Positions 16,273 through 23,974 of a DNA stretch of 46,308 nucleotides are shown here, piece by piece. Within the stretch, counting starts at the first letter, position 1. Each line of letters starts with the position of its first letter. The stretch is taken from contig CALFDJ010000041.1 of the NCBI GenBank assembly GCA_937950325.1, positions 1-46,308 on the forward strand, given 5' to 3'. The translations under genes were made by a program, and so were the position numbers. This DNA is from an uncultured Collinsella sp. (GTDB lineage: Bacteria; Actinomycetota; Coriobacteriia; Coriobacteriales; Coriobacteriaceae). The notes under the pieces were generated by a model. It was not told where the DNA came from, made no database searches, and was given only the letters and a program-made list of their open reading frames with translations.

Positions 16273-16286
16273 TTAAAACGTTTTAA
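16273..16286. promoter_or_regulatory. perfect 14-bp palindrome upstream of gap (operator candidate)
   Basis: TTAAAACGTTTTAA is a perfect dyad centred on CG about 32 bp upstream of the -35 box. CG-centred dyads are typical of LacI-family regulators. The related sequence AAAACGTTTG lies upstream of the nan operon. Confidence 0.5.
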
Positions 16287-16331
16287 ATACTAAAATAGCA
16301 GCTAAATCCATATATAAGTCGTTACTTCAAA

Positions 16332-17261
16332 CTACCTGTTTGCTTCAATGAGCTTTTCAAGCCGTAAAACACGATGGTAGAGGGCTGACTTCGACAAGGG
16401 AGGGTCAGCCATCTCCCCCAAATCACGCAGTGACAGATCGGGATAGCGCTCGCGCAGGTCGCAAAAGACTGCCAAGGCGTCCGGAAGCGTGTCGCGCAAA
16501 CCCCGCTGTTCGAGCTCATCGATCAACGCAAGCTGATGCTGGGCGGCACCCGCACTTCTGGTCTGGTTGGCCAGTTCGGCATTCACGCGACGGTTCACAT
16601 CGTTCTTAACCAACTTGACCGCGCGCGCCTCCTCAATCTCGGCAACGCTGCGCTTGGCACCAATCAGCTTTAAAAGATGCTCGATTTCCTCGGCGCTCTT
16701 AATGTACACGGCATAAGACCCCCGCCGTGCATTAACACGCGCGTGGACCCCAATCTGCTCCAACAGGTCGCAAAGCCCCTTGGCATATTGCTCGCCCTGC
16801 ACCGCGATCTCCAAATGAAAGTCGCCGCGTGGATCGGCCACGAACCCGCCCGCGATGAGCGCGCCGCGGATGTAGGCAAGTCTGCAGCAGGGACGGGCAA
16901 CGATGTGCCGGGGAACACCAGCGACGAGCCCTCCCCTCCGGTCGAGGATACCCAGCAGCACCAGAGCCTTATCCAAATCGGGCTGATCAGGCAAGGTGAT
17001 GAGGTAGTTTCGAACCTTATGCAATACAGATTTACGGACGGTGAACTCCGTTTTGAGCTTAAGGATACGATGCGTCAGCGTGATCATCGTGCGCGCGACG
17101 GCTCCCGTCTCAGTCGCAACCGTCAAACGATACCGCCCAGAGCCGGTAAGCGAGAGCGTACCGCTCACGCGCGTGAGGGCGGCAAGCGTCGACAAGTCGC
17201 AGTATTCACATTCGGGTTCGCAGCGCGCAAGCTCGTCGCGCACCTCAGCGGTAAACGACAT
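16332..17261 (-). CDS. whiA: DNA-binding protein WhiA
   Basis: A 309-residue WhiA: the N-terminal part has the LAGLIDADG-homing-endonuclease-like fold seen as CRLAYIRGALIAGGFV, and the C-terminal part is a helix-turn-helix with SLRDLGEMADPPLSKSALYH-like content, the WhiA signature. WhiA acts in chromosome segregation and, in sporulating actinobacteria, in cell-division control. It begins six bases after the rapZ stop. The yvcK gene that commonly lies between rapZ and whiA is absent here. No clear terminator separates whiA from the gap upstream region. Confidence 0.95.
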   Translation of the reverse strand: MSFTAEVRDELARCEPECEYCDLSTLAALTRVSGTLSLTGSGRYRLTVATETGAVARTMITLTHRILKLKTEFTVRKSVLHKVRNYLITLPDQPDLDKALVLLGILDRRGGLVAGVPRHIVARPCCRLAYIRGALIAGGFVADPRGDFHLEIAVQGEQYAKGLCDLLEQIGVHARVNARRGSYAVYIKSAEEIEHLLKLIGAKRSVAEIEEARAVKLVKNDVNRRVNAELANQTRSAGAAQHQLALIDELEQRGLRDTLPDALAVFCDLRERYPDLSLRDLGEMADPPLSKSALYHRVLRLEKLIEANR

Positions 17262-17267
17262 GCAGGC

Positions 17268-18170
17268 CTATGCCTTCGTGTTGGCGCGCGACAGGTCGCG
17301 GTGGGAGATGCTCACATGATACTGAGCGCCTTCCAGGTAACGGGCCGTGGCCTCGGCAATGGCAACGCTGCGGTGCTGGCCGCCCGTGCAGCCGATGGCG
17401 ATAGAAAGCTGCGGCTTACCCTCCGCGATATAGCCCGGCATCACCGTATCGAGCAGCTGTGTCCAAGCCTTCCAAAACTCCTGCGTCTTGGGATGGTCCA
17501 GAACAAAATCGGAGACCTTTTTATCGAGACCGGTCATCGTGCGCATCTCGGGATCGTAGAACGGATTAGGCAGGAAGCGGACGTCGATCATAATGTCCGC
17601 CTCGACGGGCATGCCGTGCTTAAAGCCAAACGAGAACACGTGGACGTCCATGAGCTGCTGGTCGGACAGCTCGGAAAATGCCATACGTAGCTTGTTGCGC
17701 AGCGCAGAGGTGCGCAGACGGCTCGTGTCGATAATCATATCGGCTCGGTCGCGCACGCCCTGAAGCTGAAGGCGCTCGCGCTGAATGGCATCGGCCGTAG
17801 TCTCCCCCGGCTTGGCAATGGGATGACGGCGGCGATTTTCGCTGTAGCGACGAATCAGCACCTCGTCAGAAGCCTCCAGGAACACAATGTCGCAGCTCAT
17901 CTCGCGCTCCTCGAGTGCGGCGACCGCATCGAGCAGCTCGTCAAACAGTCCCTGGCTACGCAAATCGCAGGTGACGGCGAGATGCCTGCCCACGCCCGTA
18001 TTGATGCCGACGAGCTCGGCAAGCTGGGCGATGAGACGCGGAGGCAGGTTATCGATGCAAAAATAGCCCATATCCTCGAACACGTGCATGGCCTGTGTGC
18101 GGCCCGATCCGGACATTCCGGTGATGATGACGATATCGGGGATGCGCTCCGAGCGCTCCGCCGCATCCAT
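17268..18170 (-). CDS. rapZ: RapZ family P-loop protein (RNase adapter / nucleotide-binding)
   Basis: A 300-residue member of the YvcJ/RapZ family. The P-loop is TGMSGSGRT (about residues 16-24), the early motif DMGYFCIDNLPP and the C-terminal IGCTGGQHRSV are diagnostic. In E. coli RapZ controls GlmZ decay and so glucosamine-6-P synthesis; in Gram-positives the role is less defined. Note that the next island upstream makes GlcNAc-6-P, a linked metabolite. The start at 18170 follows AAGGGAG. It pairs with whiA as in most Gram-positive genomes. Confidence 0.94.
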   Translation of the reverse strand: MDAAERSERIPDIVIITGMSGSGRTQAMHVFEDMGYFCIDNLPPRLIAQLAELVGINTGVGRHLAVTCDLRSQGLFDELLDAVAALEEREMSCDIVFLEASDEVLIRRYSENRRRHPIAKPGETTADAIQRERLQLQGVRDRADMIIDTSRLRTSALRNKLRMAFSELSDQQLMDVHVFSFGFKHGMPVEADIMIDVRFLPNPFYDPEMRTMTGLDKKVSDFVLDHPKTQEFWKAWTQLLDTVMPGYIAEGKPQLSIAIGCTGGQHRSVAIAEATARYLEGAQYHVSISHRDLSRANTKA

Positions 18171-18202
18171 GGCATCTCCCTTTTGCATGTGCTGCCTCCC
18201 GA

Positions 18203-18238
18203 AAACAAGCGCGGGACCCAGCAACCCGGATCCCGCGC
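18203..18238 (-). terminator. terminator of the nan operon
   Basis: On the minus strand GCGCGGGA and TCCCGCGC form an 8-bp stem extended by GGGTTGCTGGG, followed by TTGTTTTC. Only about 30 nt separate it from the rapZ start, so rapZ-whiA must be transcribed from a start upstream of this hairpin or by read-through; a TATACT box sits at 18257-18262. Confidence 0.75.
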
Positions 18239-18289
18239 GGTCAATTGCCTATATTGAGTATACCGCCCCGAGCGGATACGAGGCCTGTC

Positions 18290-18976
18290 TTACGCCTCAA
18301 GCGCAGCCTTGAACCAACTCGTAATACTCGTGGGGTGCGTGATGGCGGTGCCGACGACAACGGCCCAGGCGCCAGCATCGATCGCGGCGCGAGCCTCCTC
18401 AGGCGTGTGCACGCGGCCCTCGCAGATGATGGGAAGACCGGGGAATTCCTCGGTCGCCTGACGCAGGAGCGGCAGATCGGGGCCATCGGCCATGGTGCAG
18501 TCGATGGCAGCGACACCGTGAGAAAGCGTGGTAGATACAAGGTCGAAGCCCATATCAACCGCACGGCGAATGTCCTCGATGGTGGCACAATCCGCCATCA
18601 GGAGCACACCCTCCTCGTGCAGCGGGCGGAAGGTATCCTCGACCGACTTGCCGTCGGGACGCGGACGATCGGTGGCGTCGATCGCCACGATATCGGCACC
18701 CGCAGCAACGCAGGCGCGAGCGTGACGCAGCGTCGGCGTGATGTAAACGCCCTCGTGCCCATCCTTCCACAGGCCGATAACAGGAACCTCACAGCGACCC
18801 TTAATGGCGGCAATGTCGGCAAGGCCCTGGCAGCGAATGGCGGCGGCGCCGCCGAGCTCGCAAGCACGAGACATTTGAGCCATGGTCTCGGGCGTACGAA
18901 GCGGCTCGCCCATATACGCCTGAACGCTCACGACGAGCTTACCCTTCAGGGACTTGATCAAAGGATCAACGGTCAT
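18290..18976 (-). CDS. nanE: N-acetylmannosamine-6-phosphate 2-epimerase
   Basis: A 228-residue TIM-barrel enzyme converting ManNAc-6-P to GlcNAc-6-P in sialic acid breakdown. Family landmarks are LVVSVQAYMGEPL at the start, IRCQG, the catalytic-lysine region IGLWKD, DATDRPRP and the phosphate loop ICEGRVHTPEEA. The start at 18976 follows AAAGG about ten bases upstream. It is the last gene of the nan operon and is followed by a terminator. A palindromic element separates it from the kinase gene. Confidence 0.94.
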   Translation of the reverse strand: MTVDPLIKSLKGKLVVSVQAYMGEPLRTPETMAQMSRACELGGAAAIRCQGLADIAAIKGRCEVPVIGLWKDGHEGVYITPTLRHARACVAAGADIVAIDATDRPRPDGKSVEDTFRPLHEEGVLLMADCATIEDIRRAVDMGFDLVSTTLSHGVAAIDCTMADGPDLPLLRQATEEFPGLPIICEGRVHTPEEARAAIDAGAWAVVVGTAITHPTSITSWFKAALEA

Positions 18977-19002
18977 GTTCGACTCAACCTTTCTCAAAAA
19001 CA

Positions 19003-19100
19003 GCCTTCTGAGACACCGCACCTTGACGTTCAAACCGTCGCTCGCGTACCGAAGTACGCTTCGCTCCTCTTTCACGTCAATCTGCGGCACCTCAGAAGGC
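19003..19100. repeat. 98-bp palindromic element between nanK and nanE
   Basis: Arms GCCTTCTGAG...CCGCA..TTGACGT (19003-19029) and ACGTCAA..TGCGG...CTCAGAAGGC (19074-19100) pair in three blocks. The interior carries a perfect hairpin GCGTAC-CGAA-GTACGC (19044-19059). There is no reading frame of note. It resembles an intergenic REP/BIME-type element and would form a stable cross-like RNA fold inside the nan message. Confidence 0.85.
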
Positions 19101-19117
19101 GCACTTGGTAGCTATGT

Positions 19118-20083
19118 TTATTTCAACGACGCAAGAAGGTGTTCGGCGGCACCGATGAGCGGAGCATCGCCCTCAAGAGAACCGATGAGGATCGGCGTGT
19201 CCTGAAGCGGATCGAGCGCCTGGCTGGCATAGCCCTCGTGTACCGAATCCTTCCACGTCTGTGAACGCCAATCGGGACCTTGGTGAATCACGCCACCCGA
19301 AAGCACGATGACCTCAGGGTCCAGGATGTTAGCGAGCGAGCCCAAGCTGGCACCCAGCGCAAAGCCGGCGTCATGGATGACCTCAGTCGCCTTTGCGTCG
19401 CCCGCGCGGCACAGGTCGTTTACATCGCGACCGACCGAAGGACGGCTGGGGTCGACGCGGCCAAAGCGCTCGTCGTACGTGCGACCAATGGAAGTGCCCG
19501 AAGCAACAGACTCAAGATGGCCAGAACGCCCGCAGGCGCAGGGAATGCCGGCGGCAGCCGAGCACTCGATGTGGCCCATATGACCGGCAGCACCGTGGAA
19601 GCCCTGCATCACGCGGCCGTTCTCGACATATGCGCCGCCGATGCCCGTACCGATGCCCAGACACAAGACGGAGAACTTGCCCTTGCCGACGCCCCAGTGG
19701 GCCTCGCCCAGAGCATGAGCCTGCACGTCGCCCACCACGGCAACGGGAAGACCAAGGTCCTCGCGCAGACGCGGCCCCAACTGAACGCCAGACCAGCCGG
19801 GCATGATCTCGTTGGCGTAGGCGATGGCGCCCGTCTTGGGGTCGACGACACCGGCGGCGCCAATACCGATACCGAGGACCTCGACATCGGGGTTCGCCTC
19901 GAGAGCAGCCTTGATGGACGCCTCGATGCGCTGGAAAACTGCCTCGCCGCCTTCTTGGGCCTCGGTGGGAACCTCGGCTTCAAAGACCGGATGGGGCACG
20001 CCGCCATCAGCCGGATACTCCATAATGGCAGTCGCAATCTTGGTGCCGCCGATATCGACGGAGCAAACGTACTTGTTCTCCAT
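19118..20083 (-). CDS. nanK: ROK-family sugar kinase, probably N-acetylmannosamine kinase
   Basis: A 321-residue ROK kinase with ATP motif DIGGTKIA, acid-base Asp119 in VVGDVQAHALGE, and the glycine loop GIGTGIGG. Between lyase and epimerase genes its likely job is phosphorylating ManNAc with ATP. The ROK zinc motif CxCGxxGCxE appears as CACGRSGHLE: the third cysteine is His189. The residue usually Asn before the catalytic Asp is Gly. The start at 20083 has AAGGAG six bases upstream. Glucokinase activity is the main alternative. Confidence 0.85.
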   Translation of the reverse strand: MENKYVCSVDIGGTKIATAIMEYPADGGVPHPVFEAEVPTEAQEGGEAVFQRIEASIKAALEANPDVEVLGIGIGAAGVVDPKTGAIAYANEIMPGWSGVQLGPRLREDLGLPVAVVGDVQAHALGEAHWGVGKGKFSVLCLGIGTGIGGAYVENGRVMQGFHGAAGHMGHIECSAAAGIPCACGRSGHLESVASGTSIGRTYDERFGRVDPSRPSVGRDVNDLCRAGDAKATEVIHDAGFALGASLGSLANILDPEVIVLSGGVIHQGPDWRSQTWKDSVHEGYASQALDPLQDTPILIGSLEGDAPLIGAAEHLLASLK

Positions 20084-20156
20084 GTCGCTCTCCTTAGGAG
20101 ATATAAACAACTACAGGAAATGCGCCGTCAGGCTAGCCGTCACAGCGCGGTAAAGG

Positions 20157-20252
20157 TTTTCCAGGTGCCCGAGATCGCCGAGAAGCCGTGTGGCCATTGA
20201 CCTAATGGGTCATGGCCGCACGGTTGAACGGCGAGGTCGGGTGCCTGGGAAA
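20157..20252. repeat. 96-bp palindromic element between nanA and nanK
   Basis: An imperfect dyad pairs TTTTCCAGGTGCCCGA with TCGGGTGCCTGGGAAA at the ends, CGCCG with CGGCG and GCCGTG with CACGG inside, and GGCCAT...ATGGCC near a TAAT centre. It begins right after the nanA stop, fills most of the intergenic gap, and resembles the element at 19003-19100 in size and placement but not in sequence. Confidence 0.8.
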
Positions 20253-20255
20253 GCT

Positions 20256-21176
20256 TTAAAGGAGGCCGTTGTCCTGGAGGACCTTCTTAATCGCCTCGAC
20301 GTTCTCACCGGTCATGGCCTTCACCGGGCGCGGCATGGTCGGGCTGTCGAAGATGCCCATGAGGTTCATAGCGGTCTTGAAGGCGCCGACGCCACCGGCA
20401 TAGCCCTGGACGCCCGAGGTGACATCCCAGATGTGGGAGATCTCATTGAGACGATCCTGCTCGGCCTTGACGGTAGCCCAGTCACCAGCCTGAGCGGCCT
20501 TCCACTGACGCACGTAGCCCTCGGGCTCAACGTTGGCGAGACCCGGGACGGAACCGTCAGCGCCGCCGAGATAGGCGCCGTCGACAACAACCTCGTGACC
20601 GGTGAGGATGCTCATCGGATGGCCGTTCTTCTCGTTCTCCTGAACGAGGTAGCGGAACGAGATGTCATCACCCGAGGAATCCTTGACGCCAGCAAGGACG
20701 CCCTCGGCGCCGAGCTTGGCAAGGAGCTTCCAGGGGAGCTTGGTGTGAACGCAGACGGGAATGTCATAGGCAAAGATGGGCAGGTCGAGCTCCTCGTGCA
20801 GGATGCGGAAGTGCTCCTCGACCTCGGTCATACCCTGCAGGGCATAGAACGGGCAGGTGGCGACGAGGGCATCGGCGCCCAGCTCCTGGGCGACCTTGCC
20901 GTGCTCAATCATGCGCTCGGTCTCGGTATCGATGATGCCGACCAGAACAGGCACACGGTGGTCGACGATACGAACGGCCTCGGCGATAATCTGGCGACGG
21001 CGCTCATCGGTGGAGAAGACGACCTCGCCCGAAGACCCCAAGAAGAACAGACCATCGACGCCGGCATCGATCATGCGGTTGATGCTGCGCTCAAAGGAGG
21101 CAACGTCGAGCTGGTGGTCTTCGGTATCGGGAACAACGACGGGAGGGATAACGCCGGTGAATTTCTGAGTTGCCAC
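20256..21176 (-). CDS. nanA: N-acetylneuraminate lyase-like aldolase (DHDPS/NAL family)
   Basis: A 306-residue class I aldolase of the DapA/NanA superfamily. The Schiff-base lysine is Lys165 (GVKDSSGD) and the catalytic tyrosine Tyr137 (FAYDIP), the same numbers as in E. coli NanA. The substrate loop reads FLGSSGE where NanA has G-S-T-G-E. In context it should split N-acetylneuraminate into ManNAc and pyruvate. The start is GTG at 21176, fixed by AAGGAG six bases upstream. Other members of the superfamily act on different keto acids, so the name rests partly on the nanK/nanE neighbours. Confidence 0.82.
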   Translation of the reverse strand: MATQKFTGVIPPVVVPDTEDHQLDVASFERSINRMIDAGVDGLFFLGSSGEVVFSTDERRRQIIAEAVRIVDHRVPVLVGIIDTETERMIEHGKVAQELGADALVATCPFYALQGMTEVEEHFRILHEELDLPIFAYDIPVCVHTKLPWKLLAKLGAEGVLAGVKDSSGDDISFRYLVQENEKNGHPMSILTGHEVVVDGAYLGGADGSVPGLANVEPEGYVRQWKAAQAGDWATVKAEQDRLNEISHIWDVTSGVQGYAGGVGAFKTAMNLMGIFDSPTMPRPVKAMTGENVEAIKKVLQDNGLL

Positions 21177-21199
21177 AAGAATCTCCTTAGCTGTCTGGC

Positions 21200-21218
21200 G
21201 AGCGGCCCTATGCCGCTC
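21200..21218 (-). other. intercistronic hairpin upstream of nanA
   Basis: GAGCGGC / GCCGCTC (7 bp) with a 5-nt loop, no T-run, about 10 bases ahead of the nanA ribosome site. Probably an mRNA processing or stabilising stem. Confidence 0.45.
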
Positions 21219-21244
21219 ACTCTTGTTGGCAGTGTCCAGGCCGT

Positions 21245-22096
21245 CTAGGCCAAAGAACACGGATAGAACGTTTGGTTAAAGAAGTCGACGACTTCGTTTT
21301 CGAACGCGTTAATACGCTCATGAGCGTATTTGGCATAGATGATATGCCTCCGGTCACACTCAAGACCGTTGAATACGGCAAACTGACCCTTGGGGTCGCT
21401 CACGGTATCCATGAGCGACGTGCCCATGAGCACCGATCCGCGCACCCGAGACGACAGAGCCTCGAGGCCACCGGGAATTGGATTGGCAACCGCCGTGCAG
21501 GCAAGTCCGCGCTCGTCCAGAGCAGAAACCGCCAGCGCGACACCGCCGCCAAGGCCCTCGCCCCATGCAAAGATGCGGTCAGGGTCCATGCCATCAAGAT
21601 TGCGCGCCACCTTCGCCAGCGCGCAACCCCAACGGACGCGCTCGACAAAAGCGGGCGAAGAAATCCCCCGCTGCAGGTCGTCCGCACCAGCAACATCGTC
21701 ATCCAGCGCGAGGACGGCATACCCCATGGCGGAAAATCTCGTCATGTGATGCCAGCCGCGCACAGGCCGATCGATGTCGTGGAACATCAGGCACAACGGC
21801 ACGCGCTCAGATACTCGGGCACGACCGACAGGCTCGATCAAACGAGCGTGAATCGCATCGTCACCGAGCTCAAAGGAGACCTCCGAATAACGGGCGCAGG
21901 GGTTAACAAAGTCAATCGCCGTAATGGCCAGGCCTTGAATCTCAAGATTCGAAGCGCATGTCTCTAAATCAGAAACATCTGCTTGGACATCACCGCGCCA
22001 GTCCCGATATTCTACGAGCTTTGACGAAACCGTTCCAGGAATTCCCACGAGCCCGGGGACAATCAGCTCGTCAACATTGCTCTCGCACTTAGACAT
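21245..22096 (-). CDS. Alpha/beta-hydrolase paralogue lacking the catalytic serine (probable pseudoenzyme)
   Basis: A 283-residue protein related to the acetylxylan esterase next to it: LMFHDI aligns with LQFHGY, WGEGLGGG with NGASQGGG, and SLMDTVSDPKGQFAVFNGL with TADIVCPPATQFAVYNNL. Where the esterase has nucleophile Ser183, this protein has Gly181; the Asp (Asp230) and His (His259) of the triad remain. So ordinary serine-esterase chemistry is unlikely. It may be a binding or partner subunit, a recent decay product, or an enzyme using another mechanism. Its start overlaps the esterase stop by 8 bp, implying coupled synthesis and perhaps a complex. The frame is intact, with no sign of a broken gene. 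Confidence 0.8.
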   Translation of the reverse strand: MSKCESNVDELIVPGLVGIPGTVSSKLVEYRDWRGDVQADVSDLETCASNLEIQGLAITAIDFVNPCARYSEVSFELGDDAIHARLIEPVGRARVSERVPLCLMFHDIDRPVRGWHHMTRFSAMGYAVLALDDDVAGADDLQRGISSPAFVERVRWGCALAKVARNLDGMDPDRIFAWGEGLGGGVALAVSALDERGLACTAVANPIPGGLEALSSRVRGSVLMGTSLMDTVSDPKGQFAVFNGLECDRRHIIYAKYAHERINAFENEVVDFFNQTFYPCSLA

Positions 22097-23066
22097 GAGC
22101 CTCCCCTCCCTTGCAGAAAAACGGAATGATCAAATCGTCAAAATCCTGAATCTCCTCGTGGCCAAAGCCTTCAAAGAACTCATGACGCTTTTCGCAGGTC
22201 AGGTTGTTATAGACTGCAAACTGCGTCGCTGGCGGACAGACGATATCGGCTGTGCCAGTGCCAAACAGCACGGGGCATTTGACCATAGGGGCAAAGTTCT
22301 TGGAATCGAAGTACGCCAGCTTGGCATAGGCTTCGTCAATACGAGTCGAGTCCTCGTCAAACCAGCGAGACCAATAGCGCAGGCCCTCATAGGCAATGTC
22401 GTCGGCATCCAAATCCCAGACCAGGCGGAAATCTGACAGGAAGGGATAGAGGATGGCGGCACGATTGATAAGCTCGCTGTTAAGTGCACAGGTCGCAATG
22501 CCCAAACCGCCGCCCTGCGACGCGCCGTTCACAAACACACGCGCAAGATCGATGCCCTCGAGCTCGCGAACGATGCGGCACAGGATGCGAATATCTTGGT
22601 GCAAGCGGACATAGTAGAGGTTGGCCGGGTCGCCGTCGATACCGGCGACGATATGACCGGCAACCGTTGTGCCCTCAAATCCACCAATGTCCTCGGAGGG
22701 ACCTCCTTGGCCGGGGCAGTCGAGGGCGATGAGTGCCATGCCCATGCCCGCAAACGACGCCTGCTCAAACCAGCTGCGGCTTGCACCCGGATACCCATGG
22801 AACTGAAGTACCAATGGCACGGGCTCGTCCGAGACGGGTTTAAGGTACTTGGCATGCAGGCGAGCGCCACACATGCCGGTATACCAGAGGTCGAAAAGCT
22901 GGCAGGTCGCGGCATCGGCGACCGATGCCGTCTCGATCGCATAGTCAAGCCCGACGGCGTCGGCCTCGGCCATGCGATCCTTCCAAAAGAGATCGAAATC
23001 TGATGGACGGGGCATGGCGCCTCGATATTCATCAAATTGATGTTGTAGCTCCTGAGCACTTGGCAT
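22089..23066 (-). CDS. Acetylxylan esterase/cephalosporin deacetylase family esterase
   Basis: A 325-residue alpha/beta hydrolase of the AXE1/CE7 type. Nucleophile Ser183 (NGASQGGG), Asp274 (TADIVCP) and His303 (GFGHE) make a complete triad, and the oxyanion region LQFHGYPG is typical. CE7 enzymes remove acetyl groups from sugars and small molecules. Inside a sialic acid operon the natural guess is de-O-acetylation of O-acetylated sialic acid before the lyase; this is inference. There is no signal peptide, so it is cytoplasmic and works on imported substrate. ATG at 23066 is chosen; a TTG five codons earlier is possible. It precedes its serine-less paralogue. Confidence 0.87.
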   Translation of the reverse strand: MPSAQELQHQFDEYRGAMPRPSDFDLFWKDRMAEADAVGLDYAIETASVADAATCQLFDLWYTGMCGARLHAKYLKPVSDEPVPLVLQFHGYPGASRSWFEQASFAGMGMALIALDCPGQGGPSEDIGGFEGTTVAGHIVAGIDGDPANLYYVRLHQDIRILCRIVRELEGIDLARVFVNGASQGGGLGIATCALNSELINRAAILYPFLSDFRLVWDLDADDIAYEGLRYWSRWFDEDSTRIDEAYAKLAYFDSKNFAPMVKCPVLFGTGTADIVCPPATQFAVYNNLTCEKRHEFFEGFGHEEIQDFDDLIIPFFCKGGEAHV

Positions 23067-23102
23067 GGCTCGTGAACCCAACCTTTCGAAATCGCAACGG
23101 AG

Positions 23103-23130
23103 GTGCGCCCGGCAAGGGAACCGGGCGCAC
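23103..23130 (-). other. intercistronic hairpin between transporter and esterase genes
   Basis: A perfect 10-bp stem GTGCGCCCGG / CCGGGCGCAC with an 8-nt loop and no T-run. It marks the boundary between the transport genes and the catabolic genes of the nan operon. Confidence 0.55.
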
Positions 23131-23146
23131 GGGAGGGAAAGCGAGG

Positions 23147-23974
23147 CTACTCGCCGAGCTTGGGATGCAGCAGCGACGGCGCAGCGCCGAGCAGCATCTT
23201 GGTGTAGGGGTCCTGGGGATGCTGGAAGACCTGCTTGGCCTCGCCCTGCTCGACGATCTTGCCGCCATTCATAACGATGATGTCGTCAGAGATATAGCGG
23301 ACCGTCTGGATGTCATGGCTGATGAACACCATGGCCAGGCCGAGCTCCTTCTTAAGGTCGGTCAACAGGTTCAGAATCTGCGCGCGGACCGAAACGTCCA
23401 GAGCCGAGGTGGGCTCGTCGGCGATGATGGCATCGGGGTTCAGCGACAGGGCACGGGCAATTGCGACGCGCTGACGCTGGCCGCCCGAAAGCTGACCGGG
23501 AAGAACCTCGGCGGCGGAGCTGGGCAGACCGGTGAGCTCCAGGAGCTCCTTGACGCGCTTCTCCTGCTCGGCCTCGGTACCCAGGTTGTGGACGCGCATG
23601 GGGTCGAGCAGCTGCTCGCGAACGACCATGCGGGGGTTGAGCGCCGTGGCCGGGTTCTGGAACACGACCGAGATGACGCGACCCATGTGGCGACGGTCCT
23701 CGGCGGTACGTTTGGTAACGTCCTTGCCCTTAAAGTAGACTTTGCCGCTCGTAGGGGCCTGCAGGCCGCACATGACGTTGGCGGTGGTGGACTTACCGCA
23801 ACCGGACTCGCCGACGATGCCGATCGTCTGACCGGGCATGAGCTTAATCGTTACACCCTGGACGGCGTGAACCAGGTTGGGGTGCAGAATCGAGCCGGTA
23901 CGGGTCCTAAAGGTGACGTGGACGTCATCAAGGAAGATGATCGGCTCGACGCCGTTGACTGCGGTCTCGCTCAT
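23147..23974 (-). CDS. Opp-type ABC transporter ATPase (second nucleotide-binding subunit of the sialic acid importer)
   Basis: A 275-residue ATPase of the DppF/OppF type with Walker A GESGCGKST, signature LSGGQRQRVA, Walker B AIIADEPTSAL and switch FISHDIQ. It is short: it stops at about residue 275 and lacks the cysteine-bearing C-terminal extension that OppF at 4806 has. It starts directly after the stop of the permease-ATPase fusion (TAGATG), so the two are co-translated. With the fused ATPase domain it gives the two nucleotide-binding sites of one importer. Substrate is inferred from the operon. Confidence 0.88.
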   Translation of the reverse strand: MSETAVNGVEPIIFLDDVHVTFRTRTGSILHPNLVHAVQGVTIKLMPGQTIGIVGESGCGKSTTANVMCGLQAPTSGKVYFKGKDVTKRTAEDRRHMGRVISVVFQNPATALNPRMVVREQLLDPMRVHNLGTEAEQEKRVKELLELTGLPSSAAEVLPGQLSGGQRQRVAIARALSLNPDAIIADEPTSALDVSVRAQILNLLTDLKKELGLAMVFISHDIQTVRYISDDIIVMNGGKIVEQGEAKQVFQHPQDPYTKMLLGAAPSLLHPKLGE

